Source: an uncultured Bacteroides sp.
GTDB lineage: Bacteria > Bacteroidota > Bacteroidia > Bacteroidales > Bacteroidaceae
DNA: 64,000 bases
Assembly: GCA_958453305.1 (NCBI GenBank)
Contig: CAUDXH010000009.1
Coordinates: 1 to 64,000, forward strand
Reading direction: 5' to 3'
A program made the position numbers and the translations under genes. Within the stretch, counting starts at the first letter, position 1; the number at the start of each line of letters is the position of its first letter. The notes under the pieces were generated by a model. The model saw nothing but the letters and a program-made list of their open reading frames with translations, had not been told where the DNA came from and ran no database searches. Positions 28,361 through 36,563 of this stretch are shown one piece after another.

Positions 28361-28459
28361 AAAGAAATCTGCTTCATAGATTACATCAAGCTCTCTTCTG
28401 ACGAGATTGCGGATGAGATTGATGCCATAGCCAATGGCGCGAAAGCTGATGTGTTTTAG
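28361..28459 (+). pseudogene. remnant of an unrecognised gene (C-terminal fragment)
   Basis: After a TGA at 28358 an open frame without a start codon runs to a TAG at 28457-28459. It encodes about 32 residues ending in SSDEIADEIDAIANGAKADVF, a protein-like, acidic-helical composition. It lies downstream of a consensus -7 box, and an out-of-frame ATG at 28339 precedes it. It may be the 3' scar of a gene whose body was lost. Family not recognised. Confidence 0.3.
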
Positions 28460-28514
28460 TGTTGATAAAAACAGGAAGTATCATAACTTCAAAACTTTAT
28501 CCTAACTTTACCTT

Positions 28515-29513
28515 ATGAATACTCAGAATGAAATAGTAATTTATCAGATGCCCAATGGCGAGATGCAATTGGACGTAACTGTCAGTGGGGAGACTATATG
28601 GTTGACTCAGCGTCAAATAGCAGAATTATTCGGCACGAAGGTTCCGGCTATTTCTAAACATCTTAAGAACATCTTTGCATCAGGTGAACTTATAGAGGAA
28701 GTGGTTATTTCCAAAATGGAAACAACCACTAAGCATGGTGCAATGACCGGAAAAACGCAGACCAAAGAAACGAAATTTTACAATCTTGATGCAATCCTTT
28801 CGGTTGGTTATCGCGTCAATTCAAAAAATGCAACCGCTTTCCGCATTTGGGCAAACAAAATCTTGAAACAATACCTACTTCAAGGTTATGCCATCAATGA
28901 GCGCATAGCCAGCCAGAAGTTCGATGAACTCAGCCAGTTGGTGAAAGTGCTGGGACGCACTATCCAGAATCAGGAGAAGTTGACCGAGGACAGCCGTTCG
29001 CTGCTCAATGTCGTAGTGGACTATACTTATGCGCTCGATACGCTCGATCGTTACGACTATCAGGAGTTGACGATAGAAAAGACTACACCCCGGGCAGCCT
29101 TTCATGCCACTTACGAAAATGCCATGGAGGTGATTCACCAACTGCATGAGAAGTTCGGAGGCAGTCCGTTTTTCGGCAATGAGAAAGACGACTCGTTCAA
29201 AAGTTCCATCGGGCAGATATACCAGACCTTCGGAGGCGAGGATCTTTATCCCTCGGTTGAAGAGAAGGCAGCCATACTGCTTTACCTTGTCACCAAGAAC
29301 CACTCCTTCAGCGATGGCAACAAACGTATCGCTGCCACGCTGTTCCTATGGTTTCTCAATGGCAATAGCATCCTTTACAATGAAGACGGCACCAAGCGTA
29401 TTGCAGACAATACCCTGGTGGCGCTCACCCTGATGATAGCGGAAAGCCGTACAGAGGAAAAGGACACCATGCTGAAAGTGATTGTAAACCTTATCAACCA
29501 GAACAACAGATAG
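28515..29513 (+). CDS. RhuM-family protein with C-terminal Fic/Doc domain
   Basis: This is a 332-aa protein. Residues about 1-170 match the RhuM (virulence_RhuM, Bro-N-like) region, with an HTH-like IWLTQRQIAELFGTKVPAIS and YRVNSKNATAFRIWA. Residues about 185-330 form a Fic/Doc fold with catalytic loop HSFSDGNKR at 263-271. The lysine in GNKR follows the Doc form (kinase of EF-Tu) rather than the GN-G-R form of AMPylating Fic proteins. No separate antitoxin gene is visible nearby; an inhibitory helix could be internal. It sits between the SUF terminator and tRNA-Phe among gene remnants, suggesting transfer. Target unknown. Confidence 0.85.
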   Translation: MNTQNEIVIYQMPNGEMQLDVTVSGETIWLTQRQIAELFGTKVPAISKHLKNIFASGELIEEVVISKMETTTKHGAMTGKTQTKETKFYNLDAILSVGYRVNSKNATAFRIWANKILKQYLLQGYAINERIASQKFDELSQLVKVLGRTIQNQEKLTEDSRSLLNVVVDYTYALDTLDRYDYQELTIEKTTPRAAFHATYENAMEVIHQLHEKFGGSPFFGNEKDDSFKSSIGQIYQTFGGEDLYPSVEEKAAILLYLVTKNHSFSDGNKRIAATLFLWFLNGNSILYNEDGTKRIADNTLVALTLMIAESRTEEKDTMLKVIVNLINQNNR

Positions 29514-29575
29514 GGAAAATGAAGTCTGTTCAGCAGATTGATGTTGTGCATTTCTTTTTTGACAGGTAAGGCACT

Positions 29576-29584
29576 TATCTTTGC
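29576..29584 (+). promoter_or_regulatory. -7 box upstream of a 28-codon ORF
   Basis: TATCTTTGC, 28 bp before the ATG at 29612; a TTGACA hexamer lies at 29560-29565 but at a spacing that fits neither promoter type well. Confidence 0.4.
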
Positions 29585-29611
29585 CTTTTTCAACCCTAAA
29601 AAAGATTTGCC

Positions 29612-29698
29612 ATGAAAAGAAAAGAAGAAGCTCCAGCCAAAGGAGCGGACACGGTAAAGGAGTGCCTGAAGAAATGGAATTGCCGCAGCGCAAGTTAA
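29612..29698 (+). CDS. 28-aa small ORF or truncated gene start
   Basis: The ATG at 29612 opens a 28-codon frame beginning MKRKEEAPAKGADTV and ending in TAA. It has a consensus -7 box upstream. The peptide is basic and of unknown family. It may be a real small protein or the 5' end of an integrase-type gene lost by deletion near tRNA-Phe. Low confidence. Confidence 0.25.
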   Translation: MKRKEEAPAKGADTVKECLKKWNCRSAS

Positions 29699-29800
29699 GA
29701 TTAAAAGAAGTCTTTAAATAGCCTTTAATCAAAGCGATTTGAGCAGGTTTACTGGGGTTTAAATAGTGACTTTTATAGTGACTATTGGGTGTAGTGACTA
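29699..29800. repeat. three TAGTGAC repeats beside tRNA-Phe
   Basis: TAGTGAC occurs at 29764-29770, 29776-29782 and 29792-29798, all in the same orientation, in otherwise gene-free sequence. Clusters like this next to a tRNA 3' end are reminiscent of recombinase arm sites; no second copy of the tRNA 3' end was seen. Confidence 0.45.
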
Positions 29801-29846
29801 AAACGAAAAACTCCGAAATGCTTGCTAATGAAGTATTTCGGAGTTT
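29801..29846 (-). terminator. terminator of tRNA-Phe
   Basis: AAACTCCGAAATGCTT (29808-29823) pairs with AAGTATTTCGGAGTTT (29831-29846) with one mismatch. On the minus strand it is followed by TTCGTTTTAG. Confidence 0.8.
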
Positions 29847-29852
29847 TACAAG

Positions 29853-29925
29853 TGGTGCCACCAGGAATCGAACCGGGGACACAAGGATTTTCAGTCCTTT
29901 GCTCTACCAACTGAGCTATGGCACC
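29853..29925 (-). tRNA. tRNA-Phe (GAA)
   Basis: A 73-nt cloverleaf: acceptor GGTGCCA/TGGCACC, D stem GCTC/GAGC, anticodon stem AAGGA/TCCTT with loop CTGAAAA (anticodon GAA), T loop TTCGATT, and discriminator A. CCA is not encoded. Confidence 0.97.
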
Positions 29926-29941
29926 GTTTTTGTTTTGCGTT

Positions 29942-29973
29942 GCAAAGGTATGAAAACTTTTTCAATCTACAAA
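29942..29973 (-). promoter_or_regulatory. promoter of tRNA-Phe
   Basis: On the minus strand TTTG (29970-29973), a 19-bp spacer and TACCTTTGC (29942-29950), 16 bp before the tRNA. Confidence 0.8.
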
Positions 29974-30040
29974 ACAAAATTGAAATATTTTTGAAAAAAT
30001 ATCGAATTACGAATTTTTGATAAAAAAAGTCGCAGTATTC

Positions 30041-30072
30041 TTTGGCAATACCAAAATTATACCTACCTTTGC
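30041..30072 (+). promoter_or_regulatory. promoter of tRNA-Pro
   Basis: TTTG (30041-30044), 19-bp spacer and TACCTTTGC (30064-30072). It mirrors the divergent tRNA-Phe promoter. Confidence 0.8.
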
Positions 30073-30100
30073 ACCGCAATCAAGAAATAACGAGAGCAAT

Positions 30101-30173
30101 CGGAATGTAGCGCAGTTGGTAGCGCACTACGTTCGGGACGTAGGGGTCGGGCGTTCGAGTCGCCTCATTCCGA
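30101..30173 (+). tRNA. tRNA-Pro (CGG)
   Basis: A 73-nt cloverleaf: acceptor CGGAATG/CATTCCG, D stem GCGC/GCGC, anticodon stem CTACG/CGTAG with loop TTCGGGA (anticodon CGG), T loop TTCGAGT, discriminator A. CCA is not encoded. Confidence 0.96.
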
Positions 30174-30176
30174 CAA

Positions 30177-30216
30177 GAAAAAGGCTTAACTGATTCAGTT
30201 AAGCCTTTTTTCTTTT
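30177..30216 (+). terminator. terminator of tRNA-Pro
   Basis: AAAAGGCTTAACTGA pairs with TCAGTTAAGCCTTTT, followed by TTCTTTT. Confidence 0.85.
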
Positions 30217-30240
30217 ATTTAAGAAGCGCAATTTCATCCA

Positions 30241-30272
30241 CAAAAAAAGAGAGCATCAATGCCCTCCTTTTT
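30241..30272 (-). terminator. terminator of the rubredoxin gene
   Basis: On the minus strand GAGGGCA-TTGA-TGCTCTC (with one G-T pair) is followed by TTTTTTT, 20 bp after the rubredoxin stop. Confidence 0.8.
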
Positions 30273-30290
30273 TTATTATTTCAACTCCAA

Positions 30291-30455
30291 TCAATCTTCT
30301 ACCGGCTGAAAATCTTCCTTACCAACTCCACAAAGAGGGCAAACCCAATCTTCTGGAATATCTTCAAATGCAGTTCCCGGAGCGATTCCACCTTCTGGAT
30401 CACCTACTTCTGGATCATAAATCCAATCACAAACTGTGCAAACATACTTTTTCAT
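30291..30455 (-). CDS. rubredoxin
   Basis: This 54-aa cytoplasmic one-iron electron carrier has two Cys-x-x-Cys knuckles, CTVC (6-9) and CPLC (39-42), with the aromatic core W11, Y13 and W37 and the conserved DPEGGIAPGT turn. The length is typical for rubredoxin. In anaerobes it passes electrons to oxygen- or peroxide-reducing enzymes; no such partner is adjacent. The sirtuin gene lies upstream on the same strand, but the rubredoxin has its own -7 box (30500-30508) and terminator. Confidence 0.95.
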   Translation of the reverse strand: MKKYVCTVCDWIYDPEVGDPEGGIAPGTAFEDIPEDWVCPLCGVGKEDFQPVED

Positions 30456-30499
30456 AATCTATTCTAATTAAAAATTAATCACTATACTTTTTTGTTTTA

Positions 30500-30508
30500 G
30501 CAAATATA
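30500..30508 (-). promoter_or_regulatory. -7 box of the rubredoxin gene
   Basis: TATATTTGC on the minus strand, between the sirtuin stop and the rubredoxin start (45 bp upstream). Confidence 0.6.
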
Positions 30509-30525
30509 GGGAGAATATTTTTATC

Positions 30526-31227
30526 CTACACACCGTATAACATTTTTTTTAATTCAGCCACCCCTTCCGAAGCCCCCTTTTGAATCACCGTAACCGGTCG
30601 CCCCGAAGAGATCTTCACTTCTTTCGGATCTATCAGATAAACAGGAACCCCTCTTGGAACGTAATTCAGCAAGCCTGCTGCCGGATATACATTCAAAGAA
30701 GTTCCTATAATTACAAAGACATCAGCCTTCTCAACATAATCAATCGCAGTTTCAATCATCGGAACCACCTCGCCAAACCAAACAATAAACGGACGAAGCT
30801 GTGAACCATCAGCTGCCAAATCGCCTATCTTTACCTCATATTCTTCCGGAAGCAACTCTTTCACATAAGCCGGATTATTAGGGTCGATGCTCGATGTAAC
30901 CTTAGTCAACTCGCCATGCAAATGCACCACGTGCGAACTTCCTGCCCGTTCATGCAGATTATCTACATTCTGCGTAACAACCGTCACGTTAAAATCCTGC
31001 TCCATTTCAGCCAACAGCTCATGCCCCCTGTTCGGAGCCACTTCCAGCAACTGCTTTCGCCGCTCATTATAAAAATCAATCACAAGTTTTGGATTTGCCG
31101 CATACCCCTCAGGAGTAGCTACCTGCTCTACCGGATAACGGTCCCACAATCCACCTGAATCACGAAACGTGCTGATTCCGCTTTCAGCACTCATGCCCGC
31201 ACCGGTCAAAACCACCAAATTCTTCAT
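30526..31227 (-). CDS. cobB: sirtuin-type NAD-dependent protein deacylase, zinc-ligand-free variant
   Basis: This 233-aa cytoplasmic enzyme removes acyl groups from lysines using NAD. It has the NAD loop GAGMSAESGI (9-18), TQNVDN (85-90), catalytic H104 in HLHGE, and GTSLNVYPAAGL. The four zinc-binding cysteines usually found in the small domain are absent: the stretch between HGELTK and LRPFIVWFGE has no Cys, and the whole protein is cysteine-free. The NAD and catalytic motifs are intact, so it is probably active with a metal-free small domain. A TATTTTTG -7 box lies 29 bp upstream. Confidence 0.92.
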   Translation of the reverse strand: MKNLVVLTGAGMSAESGISTFRDSGGLWDRYPVEQVATPEGYAANPKLVIDFYNERRKQLLEVAPNRGHELLAEMEQDFNVTVVTQNVDNLHERAGSSHVVHLHGELTKVTSSIDPNNPAYVKELLPEEYEVKIGDLAADGSQLRPFIVWFGEVVPMIETAIDYVEKADVFVIIGTSLNVYPAAGLLNYVPRGVPVYLIDPKEVKISSGRPVTVIQKGASEGVAELKKMLYGV

Positions 31228-31255
31228 AATATCCTATTTATTTTGTTTATAATCA

Positions 31256-31263
31256 CAAAAATA
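31256..31263 (-). promoter_or_regulatory. -7 box of the sirtuin gene
   Basis: TATTTTTG on the minus strand, 29 bp upstream of the start codon. Confidence 0.45.
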
Positions 31264-31307
31264 AGAAATTTTATAAGTCAAACTATTCAGCTTTCACAGA
31301 AAAAAGA

Positions 31308-31316
31308 TACCTTTGC
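31308..31316 (+). promoter_or_regulatory. -7 box of the FKBP gene pair
   Basis: TACCTTTGC, 38 bp upstream of the first FKBP ATG. Confidence 0.65.
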
Positions 31317-31353
31317 CCTCAATAAAAAATTAATTTAATGATAAAATCTATTT

Positions 31354-31938
31354 ATGAATAAATTTAGCTACGCCATTGGTCTGGGTATAGGCCAGAACCT
31401 TTTGGGCATGGGAGCCCGCAACATCGATGTAAATGACTTTGCACAGGCCATCAAAGACGTATTAGAAGGAAATCAAACAGCTATCACACACACAGAAGCC
31501 CGTGAAATAGTAAACAAATATTTCACCGAGCTGGAAGAAAAGATGAATGCTGAGAACATAGCAAAAGGCAAAGCATTCCTTGAGGAAAACAAAAAGAACC
31601 CGAATATTGTTACATTACCAAGCGGACTTCAGTATGAAGTAATCAACGAAGGAAGCGGAAAGAAACCTCAGGCAACCGACCGTGTACGCTGTCATTATGA
31701 AGGCACACTGATTGACGGTACTCTGTTTGACAGTTCTATCAAACGCGGTGAACCAGCTGTATTCGGAGTAAACCAAGTAATCAAAGGATGGGTAGAAGCT
31801 TTACAGCTGATGACAGAAGGAGCAAAATGGAGACTTTACATTCCTTCTGATTTGGCTTACGGCGCTCAGGGAGCCGGAGAAATGATACCTCCTCACAGCA
31901 CACTTATTTTCGAGGTTGAATTAATCGAAGTACTTTAA
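31354..31938 (+). CDS. FKBP-type peptidyl-prolyl isomerase (FklB/Mip-like)
   Basis: This 194-aa proline isomerase has an N-terminal helical dimerisation region (1-~85, MNKFSYAIGLGIGQNL) and a C-terminal FKBP domain (about 95-194: GLQYEVINEGSGKKP, RVRCHYEGTLIDGTLFDSS, GVNQVIKGWVEALQ, ending LIFEVELIEVL). It shows no signal peptide, so it is likely cytoplasmic. It is followed after 31 bp by a secreted paralogue, apparently a tandem duplication with different cell locations. Confidence 0.92.
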   Translation: MNKFSYAIGLGIGQNLLGMGARNIDVNDFAQAIKDVLEGNQTAITHTEAREIVNKYFTELEEKMNAENIAKGKAFLEENKKNPNIVTLPSGLQYEVINEGSGKKPQATDRVRCHYEGTLIDGTLFDSSIKRGEPAVFGVNQVIKGWVEALQLMTEGAKWRLYIPSDLAYGAQGAGEMIPPHSTLIFEVELIEVL

Positions 31939-31969
31939 TAATCATAAAACTTTAAATACAAACGAGCAA

Positions 31970-32815
31970 ATGAAAAAAAGTTCAGTATTAATGATGCTGG
32001 CTGCTGCTGGTCTTGCATCATGTTCACATGCCCCACAAGCAAACTTAAAAAGTGACGTAGATTCTCTTTCTTATATGATGGGTATTGCCACAACCCAAGG
32101 ATTGATGGAATTTGTTCAAGGACAAGGAGTTGACTCTACTACCATGGCAAACTTCATCCAAGGTCTGGAACAAGGATGCAAAGAAACTGATGCAAAACAG
32201 AAAGCATACATGGTGGGTATGCAGATTGGTCAGCAGGTAAGCGGACAGATGTTTGAATACAGCAACCGCCGTATCTTCGGAGGAGATTCTGCACAGTCAC
32301 TGAGTAAAGAAAACTACTTGGCCGGATTCGTTGCTGCTGTCAAAAAACAAACTTCTACATCGGCTACAGAGGCTGGAGCTTACGTTGAAAGCAAACAGCA
32401 GGAAGTAAAAGCAAAAGCGATGGAAGCTCAATATGCTGATTATAAAAAAGAAAATGAATCATTCCTTGCAAGCAACAAAGGTAAAGAAGGAATACAAACC
32501 ACTGCCAGCGGCTTGCAGTACAAGGTAATCACCAAAGGTACAGGTGCCATTCCTACCGACAGCTCAACTGTAAAGGTGATGTACAAAGGTACCTTGATTG
32601 ACGGAACTGAGTTTGACAGCTCTAAAGATCCTATCACATTCGGTGTAAACCGTGTTATCAAAGGTTGGACAGAAGCTTTGACCATGATGCCGGTTGGTTC
32701 AAAATGGGAATTATACATCCCTCAAGAACTGGGATATGGCGCACAGCAGGCTGGAAAAATCAAGCCTTTCTCTACTTTGATTTTCGAAGTTGAATTGTTA
32801 GGCATTGAAAAATAA
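31970..32815 (+). CDS. FKBP-type peptidyl-prolyl isomerase, lipoprotein
   Basis: This is a 281-aa Mip-like isomerase with signal peptide and lipobox GLASC (Cys about residue 19). A long alpha-helical N-terminal domain (VDSLSYMMGIATTQG, about 28-165) leads to a C-terminal FKBP domain with TVKVMYKGTLIDGTEFDSS and GVNRVIKGWTEAL. It is probably cotranscribed with the cytoplasmic paralogue 31 bp upstream and acts in the cell envelope. A terminator follows. Confidence 0.92.
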   Translation: MKKSSVLMMLAAAGLASCSHAPQANLKSDVDSLSYMMGIATTQGLMEFVQGQGVDSTTMANFIQGLEQGCKETDAKQKAYMVGMQIGQQVSGQMFEYSNRRIFGGDSAQSLSKENYLAGFVAAVKKQTSTSATEAGAYVESKQQEVKAKAMEAQYADYKKENESFLASNKGKEGIQTTASGLQYKVITKGTGAIPTDSSTVKVMYKGTLIDGTEFDSSKDPITFGVNRVIKGWTEALTMMPVGSKWELYIPQELGYGAQQAGKIKPFSTLIFEVELLGIEK

Positions 32816-32850
32816 GCATCTGGTAAACAGGCTTTTATTAAACCAAATAC

Positions 32851-32887
32851 GGGTGGAGTTTCTTTTATAAGACTCCACCTTTTTTAT
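32851..32887 (+). terminator. terminator of the FKBP pair
   Basis: GGTGGAGTT (32852-32860) pairs with GACTCCACC (32871-32879), followed by TTTTTTA. Confidence 0.85.
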
Positions 32888-32924
32888 TTTCAACACACCC
32901 CAAAATCACAAGATTCTGCTCCTG

Positions 32925-32964
32925 ATAAAAAAAATGCCCTCGCCACCTATTGCAGCAAGGACAT
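32925..32964 (-). terminator. terminator of the Na/Pi cotransporter gene
   Basis: On the minus strand ATGTCCTTGC and GCGAGGGCAT form a 10-bp stem with two G-T pairs, followed by a run of T. Confidence 0.8.
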
Positions 32965-33001
32965 TCCATAATCCAAAACAAGGCTCTCAAGACCTTTATC
33001 T

Positions 33002-34696
33002 TCAAGCTTTTTTCTCTTTCGTATCTGTATGAGCCTCAACCACATTCACCACGTAGTCTCCTAATTTCTCACACTCGCCGATAAGATCCATGTAATGCAC
33101 TCCCATCTGATAATCATACTTCTTATCGTTCACGTCAATCACATTCTGATTTTTCAGCTGATTGCGGTAATTGTTAATTTCATTCTCTAAATTGAATGAT
33201 TTATTTACATCTACCTGATGATGCATATCCTCTACCAAACTTATCATTTGCGCCAAAGCCTGATCGGTCAGACTGAACATCTGCTCGATGTGTTCATACT
33301 GGCTTTCTGTAAAATCCACATTTCCACGGCGCTTACGGCTCAGCGTACGCGCTAAATTATAACAGCTGTCGCCTATGCTTTCTATTTCAGTCACCTCACG
33401 AAGCATCTCGCGAATCTCAATCTTACTTTCCGAGCTCAAGCGTCCTTCAGAAACCTGATTCAGATAATTGGCAATTTCCACCTCCATGCTGTCACTGATA
33501 TTCTCATACTTCTCAATCCGGCTGAACAGCTTATTGAAATCATTCTCATTTTCTGTATGCAGCAAATTCTTCACCATTCCGAACATACGATGAATACGTT
33601 CAGCAAACAAGTTGATTTCCTTACGGGCCTGAACAATAGACAGTTCAGCTGTTGAAAGCATACCACCCGTAATAAACTGAAGGCGGTATTCTTCTTCCTG
33701 TTCTTTTTGGGGAATAAGCCGGCAAACGGTTTTTTCGATAAACTTAACGAACCAAATCAAGATTAAAACGTTACATACATTGAAGCAGGTATGGAAAGCC
33801 GACAGCTTAAATGATACAGCTACTCCACCCGCATCACTGATATGCATTACATCGGATATAATCCAATTTACAGCCGACAGGAACGGTTCAAAGATAGAAA
33901 GCACCCAAATCACACCAAACACGTTAAACATCAAGTGAGCAACCGCTGCACGCCGTGCCTGAGTATTAGCGGTAAGAGCTGCCAGGTTTGCAGTAATCGT
34001 GGTACCGATATTTTCACCTAAAACCAAGGCAGCTCCCAACTCAAAGCTAATCCATCCATTGGCACACATAATCAAGGTAATAGCCATGGTGGCTGCCGAA
34101 GCTTGCACTACCATGGTTAATATCGTACCGATCAGCACAAACAGAAGGACGGAGAAAAAACCCATATCCGTATAGTTCTGGACAAATGCCAGCATATCAG
34201 GGTTTTGACTTAAGTCGGGAGCGTTTGATTTCAGCAAGTTAAGCCCCATAAACAAGAAGGCAAAACCAAAAATAAATTCTCCGATAGACTTTCGGGAACT
34301 TTTCTGGGAGAAGAGAAGGGGAATACCTATTGCCAGCAAAGGCAATGAAAAGGCAGAAATATCTACTTTAAAGCCAAGAGTTGAAATAATCCATGCGGTA
34401 ACCGTTGTACCGATATTTGCCCCCATAATTACACCGATAGACTGGGACAAGGTCAAAAGACCCGCATTGACAAAACTCACAACCATTACCGTTGTGGCTG
34501 AAGAAGATTGAATCAGTGCTGTAATCAGCATACCTGTTAACACTCCGGTTACCCGGTTGGTAGTCATTGCGGTTAAAATACTCCGCAAACGATCGCCCGC
34601 GAACTTTTGCAGTCCTTCACTCATGATTTTCATTCCATAGAGGAACAACGCCAACGAACCCAGCAGCGCTAAAAAATCATAAAAAGAATATTCCAT
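33002..34696 (-). CDS. Na/Pi cotransporter family protein with PhoU-like tail
   Basis: This 564-aa inner-membrane protein has a transport domain of about 10 hydrophobic segments (1-~320). It carries the duplicated QSSSATT-type motifs of sodium/phosphate cotransporters (ALIQSSSATTVMVVSF, then VQASAATMAITLIM). The cytoplasmic C-terminal part (about 350-560) is helical and PhoU-like (ESIGDSCYNLARTL, LGDYVVNVVEAH). It likely imports or balances phosphate. It is transcribed divergently from the nucleoside kinase. No pho regulator is near. Confidence 0.9.
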   Translation of the reverse strand: MEYSFYDFLALLGSLALFLYGMKIMSEGLQKFAGDRLRSILTAMTTNRVTGVLTGMLITALIQSSSATTVMVVSFVNAGLLTLSQSIGVIMGANIGTTVTAWIISTLGFKVDISAFSLPLLAIGIPLLFSQKSSRKSIGEFIFGFAFLFMGLNLLKSNAPDLSQNPDMLAFVQNYTDMGFFSVLLFVLIGTILTMVVQASAATMAITLIMCANGWISFELGAALVLGENIGTTITANLAALTANTQARRAAVAHLMFNVFGVIWVLSIFEPFLSAVNWIISDVMHISDAGGVAVSFKLSAFHTCFNVCNVLILIWFVKFIEKTVCRLIPQKEQEEEYRLQFITGGMLSTAELSIVQARKEINLFAERIHRMFGMVKNLLHTENENDFNKLFSRIEKYENISDSMEVEIANYLNQVSEGRLSSESKIEIREMLREVTEIESIGDSCYNLARTLSRKRRGNVDFTESQYEHIEQMFSLTDQALAQMISLVEDMHHQVDVNKSFNLENEINNYRNQLKNQNVIDVNDKKYDYQMGVHYMDLIGECEKLGDYVVNVVEAHTDTKEKKA

Positions 34697-34785
34697 TAGC
34701 TTTTCATTTAGGCTAAATTAGGCAGTTAAATGTTTTCTTCGTATATTAACTACCAGATTTAACGTTAGTAATACATATTACGATT

Positions 34786-36450
34786 ATGCTACAAATATAT
34801 TGCAAAAATACTAATTCAACAAAATCTTTTCCCGAAGGGAGTTCACTTTTGACTATTTATACTGGTTTTAATCTTCAAATGCCTTATGGTCCGGTCAGCG
34901 CAAAAGTAAACAACAAGGTAGAAAGCCTCGACTTCAGGGTGTATTATAATAAAGATGTTGAATTTCTAGACATCACCAGTGCTTCAGGTATGCGCACCTA
35001 TGTACGGTCGCTTTGTTTCGTGCTGGTAAAAGCCGTAGAAGAACTTTATCCTGAAGGAAGCATTTCTCTGGAACACCCCGTTTCAAAAGGATATTATTGC
35101 AACCTGCATCTTGACCGGGGCATCGGATTAGACGATGTGATGCGCATCAAGCAAAAAATGCAGGAAATCATTCATGCAGATATTCCTTATCTGCGTATGG
35201 AATGTCACACCGAAGAAGTGGTACGTCTGTTCCGCCAACGCGGCATGCTCGACAAAGCCAAACTGCTGGAAACTTCCGGGCAGCTGTACTCCTACTACTA
35301 TCGGTTAGGCGATACGGTAGATTATTATTACGGAAGTCTGGTTCCCAGCACTGGCTACCTCCACTTGTTTGACCTTGTTAAATATTACGACGGACTGCTT
35401 TTACGCATCCCCAGTCGCAACAACCCCGAAAAGCTGGAAGAACTGGTAAAGCAAGAGAAAATGCTGGAGGTTTTTCAAGAATATCACCGCTGGAACCAGA
35501 TTCTCGGTATCAGTACCGTGGGCGACTTTAATATTGCCTGCAACAGCGGACATGCCACCGACCTCATCAATGTTTCCGAAGCGTTACAAGAAAAGAAAAT
35601 CGCACGCATAGCCGATGAAATTACGCACCGCAACGAAAACGGGGAACGCGTAAAACTGGTGTTGATTTCAGGACCGTCATCCTCCGGGAAAACCACCTTC
35701 AGCAAACGCCTCAGCATCCAACTGATGACAAACGGTATGCGCCCCTACCCCATTTCACTGGATGACTATTTTGTAAACCGGGAAGATACGCCTCTCGACG
35801 AGAATGGGAAACATGACTTTGAGTCGCTCTATGCCCTCGACTTGCCTTTCTTTGAAAAACAGCTGAAAGCACTCTTGGCGGGTGAGGAAGTAGAGCTTCC
35901 ACGCTTCAACTTTACAACCGGCAAGCGGGAAATGAGCGGCAAAAAACTGCGCGTGGATGAACACATGATTCTGATTCTTGAAGGCATACATGCGCTGAAT
36001 CCGGCACTTACGCCTAACATTCCGGCTGCAAACAAATATAAAATCTATGTCTCGGCACTGACCACTATTTTGCTGGACAATCATAATTATATTCCGACAA
36101 CTGACAACCGACTGTTGCGCCGCATCATCCGCGACTACAAATACCGCAACTACTCGGCAGAGGAAACGATTGCTCGCTGGCCCAGCGTACGTGCCGGAGA
36201 GGATAAATGGATTTTCCCTTACCAGGAATATGCCGATGCCATGTTCAACTCTGCCTTGCTTTTTGAACTGGCTGTACTGAAAGAGAATGTGGAACCTGTG
36301 TTACGTAAAGTTCCGAACAGCTGTCCGGAATACTCGGAGGCTCACCGCCTGCTGCGTTTCCTCTCGTATTTCACTCCCGTACAGGATAAGGAGCTTCCGC
36401 CCACTTCCCTACTCCGAGAGTTTCTGGGAGGCAGCAGCTTCAATTATTAA
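34786..36450 (+). CDS. nucleoside (uridine-type) kinase with TGS/threonyl-tRNA-synthetase-like N-terminal region
   Basis: This is a 554-aa cytoplasmic protein. The N-terminal ~60 residues resemble a TGS domain and about 60-230 resemble the second domain of threonyl-tRNA synthetase. The C-terminal part is a phosphoribulokinase/uridine kinase fold with P-loop ISGPSSSGKTTFSKRL (about 293-308), PISLDDYFVNREDTP and ILEGIHALNPAL. The pairing of a tRNA-synthetase-like module with a kinase is known in this family, but the role of the N-terminal part is unexplained. The nucleoside substrate is not certain. It appears to be a single-gene unit. Confidence 0.87.
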   Translation: MLQIYCKNTNSTKSFPEGSSLLTIYTGFNLQMPYGPVSAKVNNKVESLDFRVYYNKDVEFLDITSASGMRTYVRSLCFVLVKAVEELYPEGSISLEHPVSKGYYCNLHLDRGIGLDDVMRIKQKMQEIIHADIPYLRMECHTEEVVRLFRQRGMLDKAKLLETSGQLYSYYYRLGDTVDYYYGSLVPSTGYLHLFDLVKYYDGLLLRIPSRNNPEKLEELVKQEKMLEVFQEYHRWNQILGISTVGDFNIACNSGHATDLINVSEALQEKKIARIADEITHRNENGERVKLVLISGPSSSGKTTFSKRLSIQLMTNGMRPYPISLDDYFVNREDTPLDENGKHDFESLYALDLPFFEKQLKALLAGEEVELPRFNFTTGKREMSGKKLRVDEHMILILEGIHALNPALTPNIPAANKYKIYVSALTTILLDNHNYIPTTDNRLLRRIIRDYKYRNYSAEETIARWPSVRAGEDKWIFPYQEYADAMFNSALLFELAVLKENVEPVLRKVPNSCPEYSEAHRLLRFLSYFTPVQDKELPPTSLLREFLGGSSFNY

Positions 36451-36563
36451 CAGGTTCTGCATTTCTTTATCTATCATCCGGCAGATTAAAAAAAAGGACG
36501 AAGGCAGGAAGATATGCAACAATATTTAAACTTCACAAGTGCGCAACTTTCAAGGAAAAATCT

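Noticed and set aside
29853..29925. attachment site formed by duplicated tRNA-Phe 3' end
   Set aside because: No second copy of the tRNA 3' end was found in the islet or nearby.
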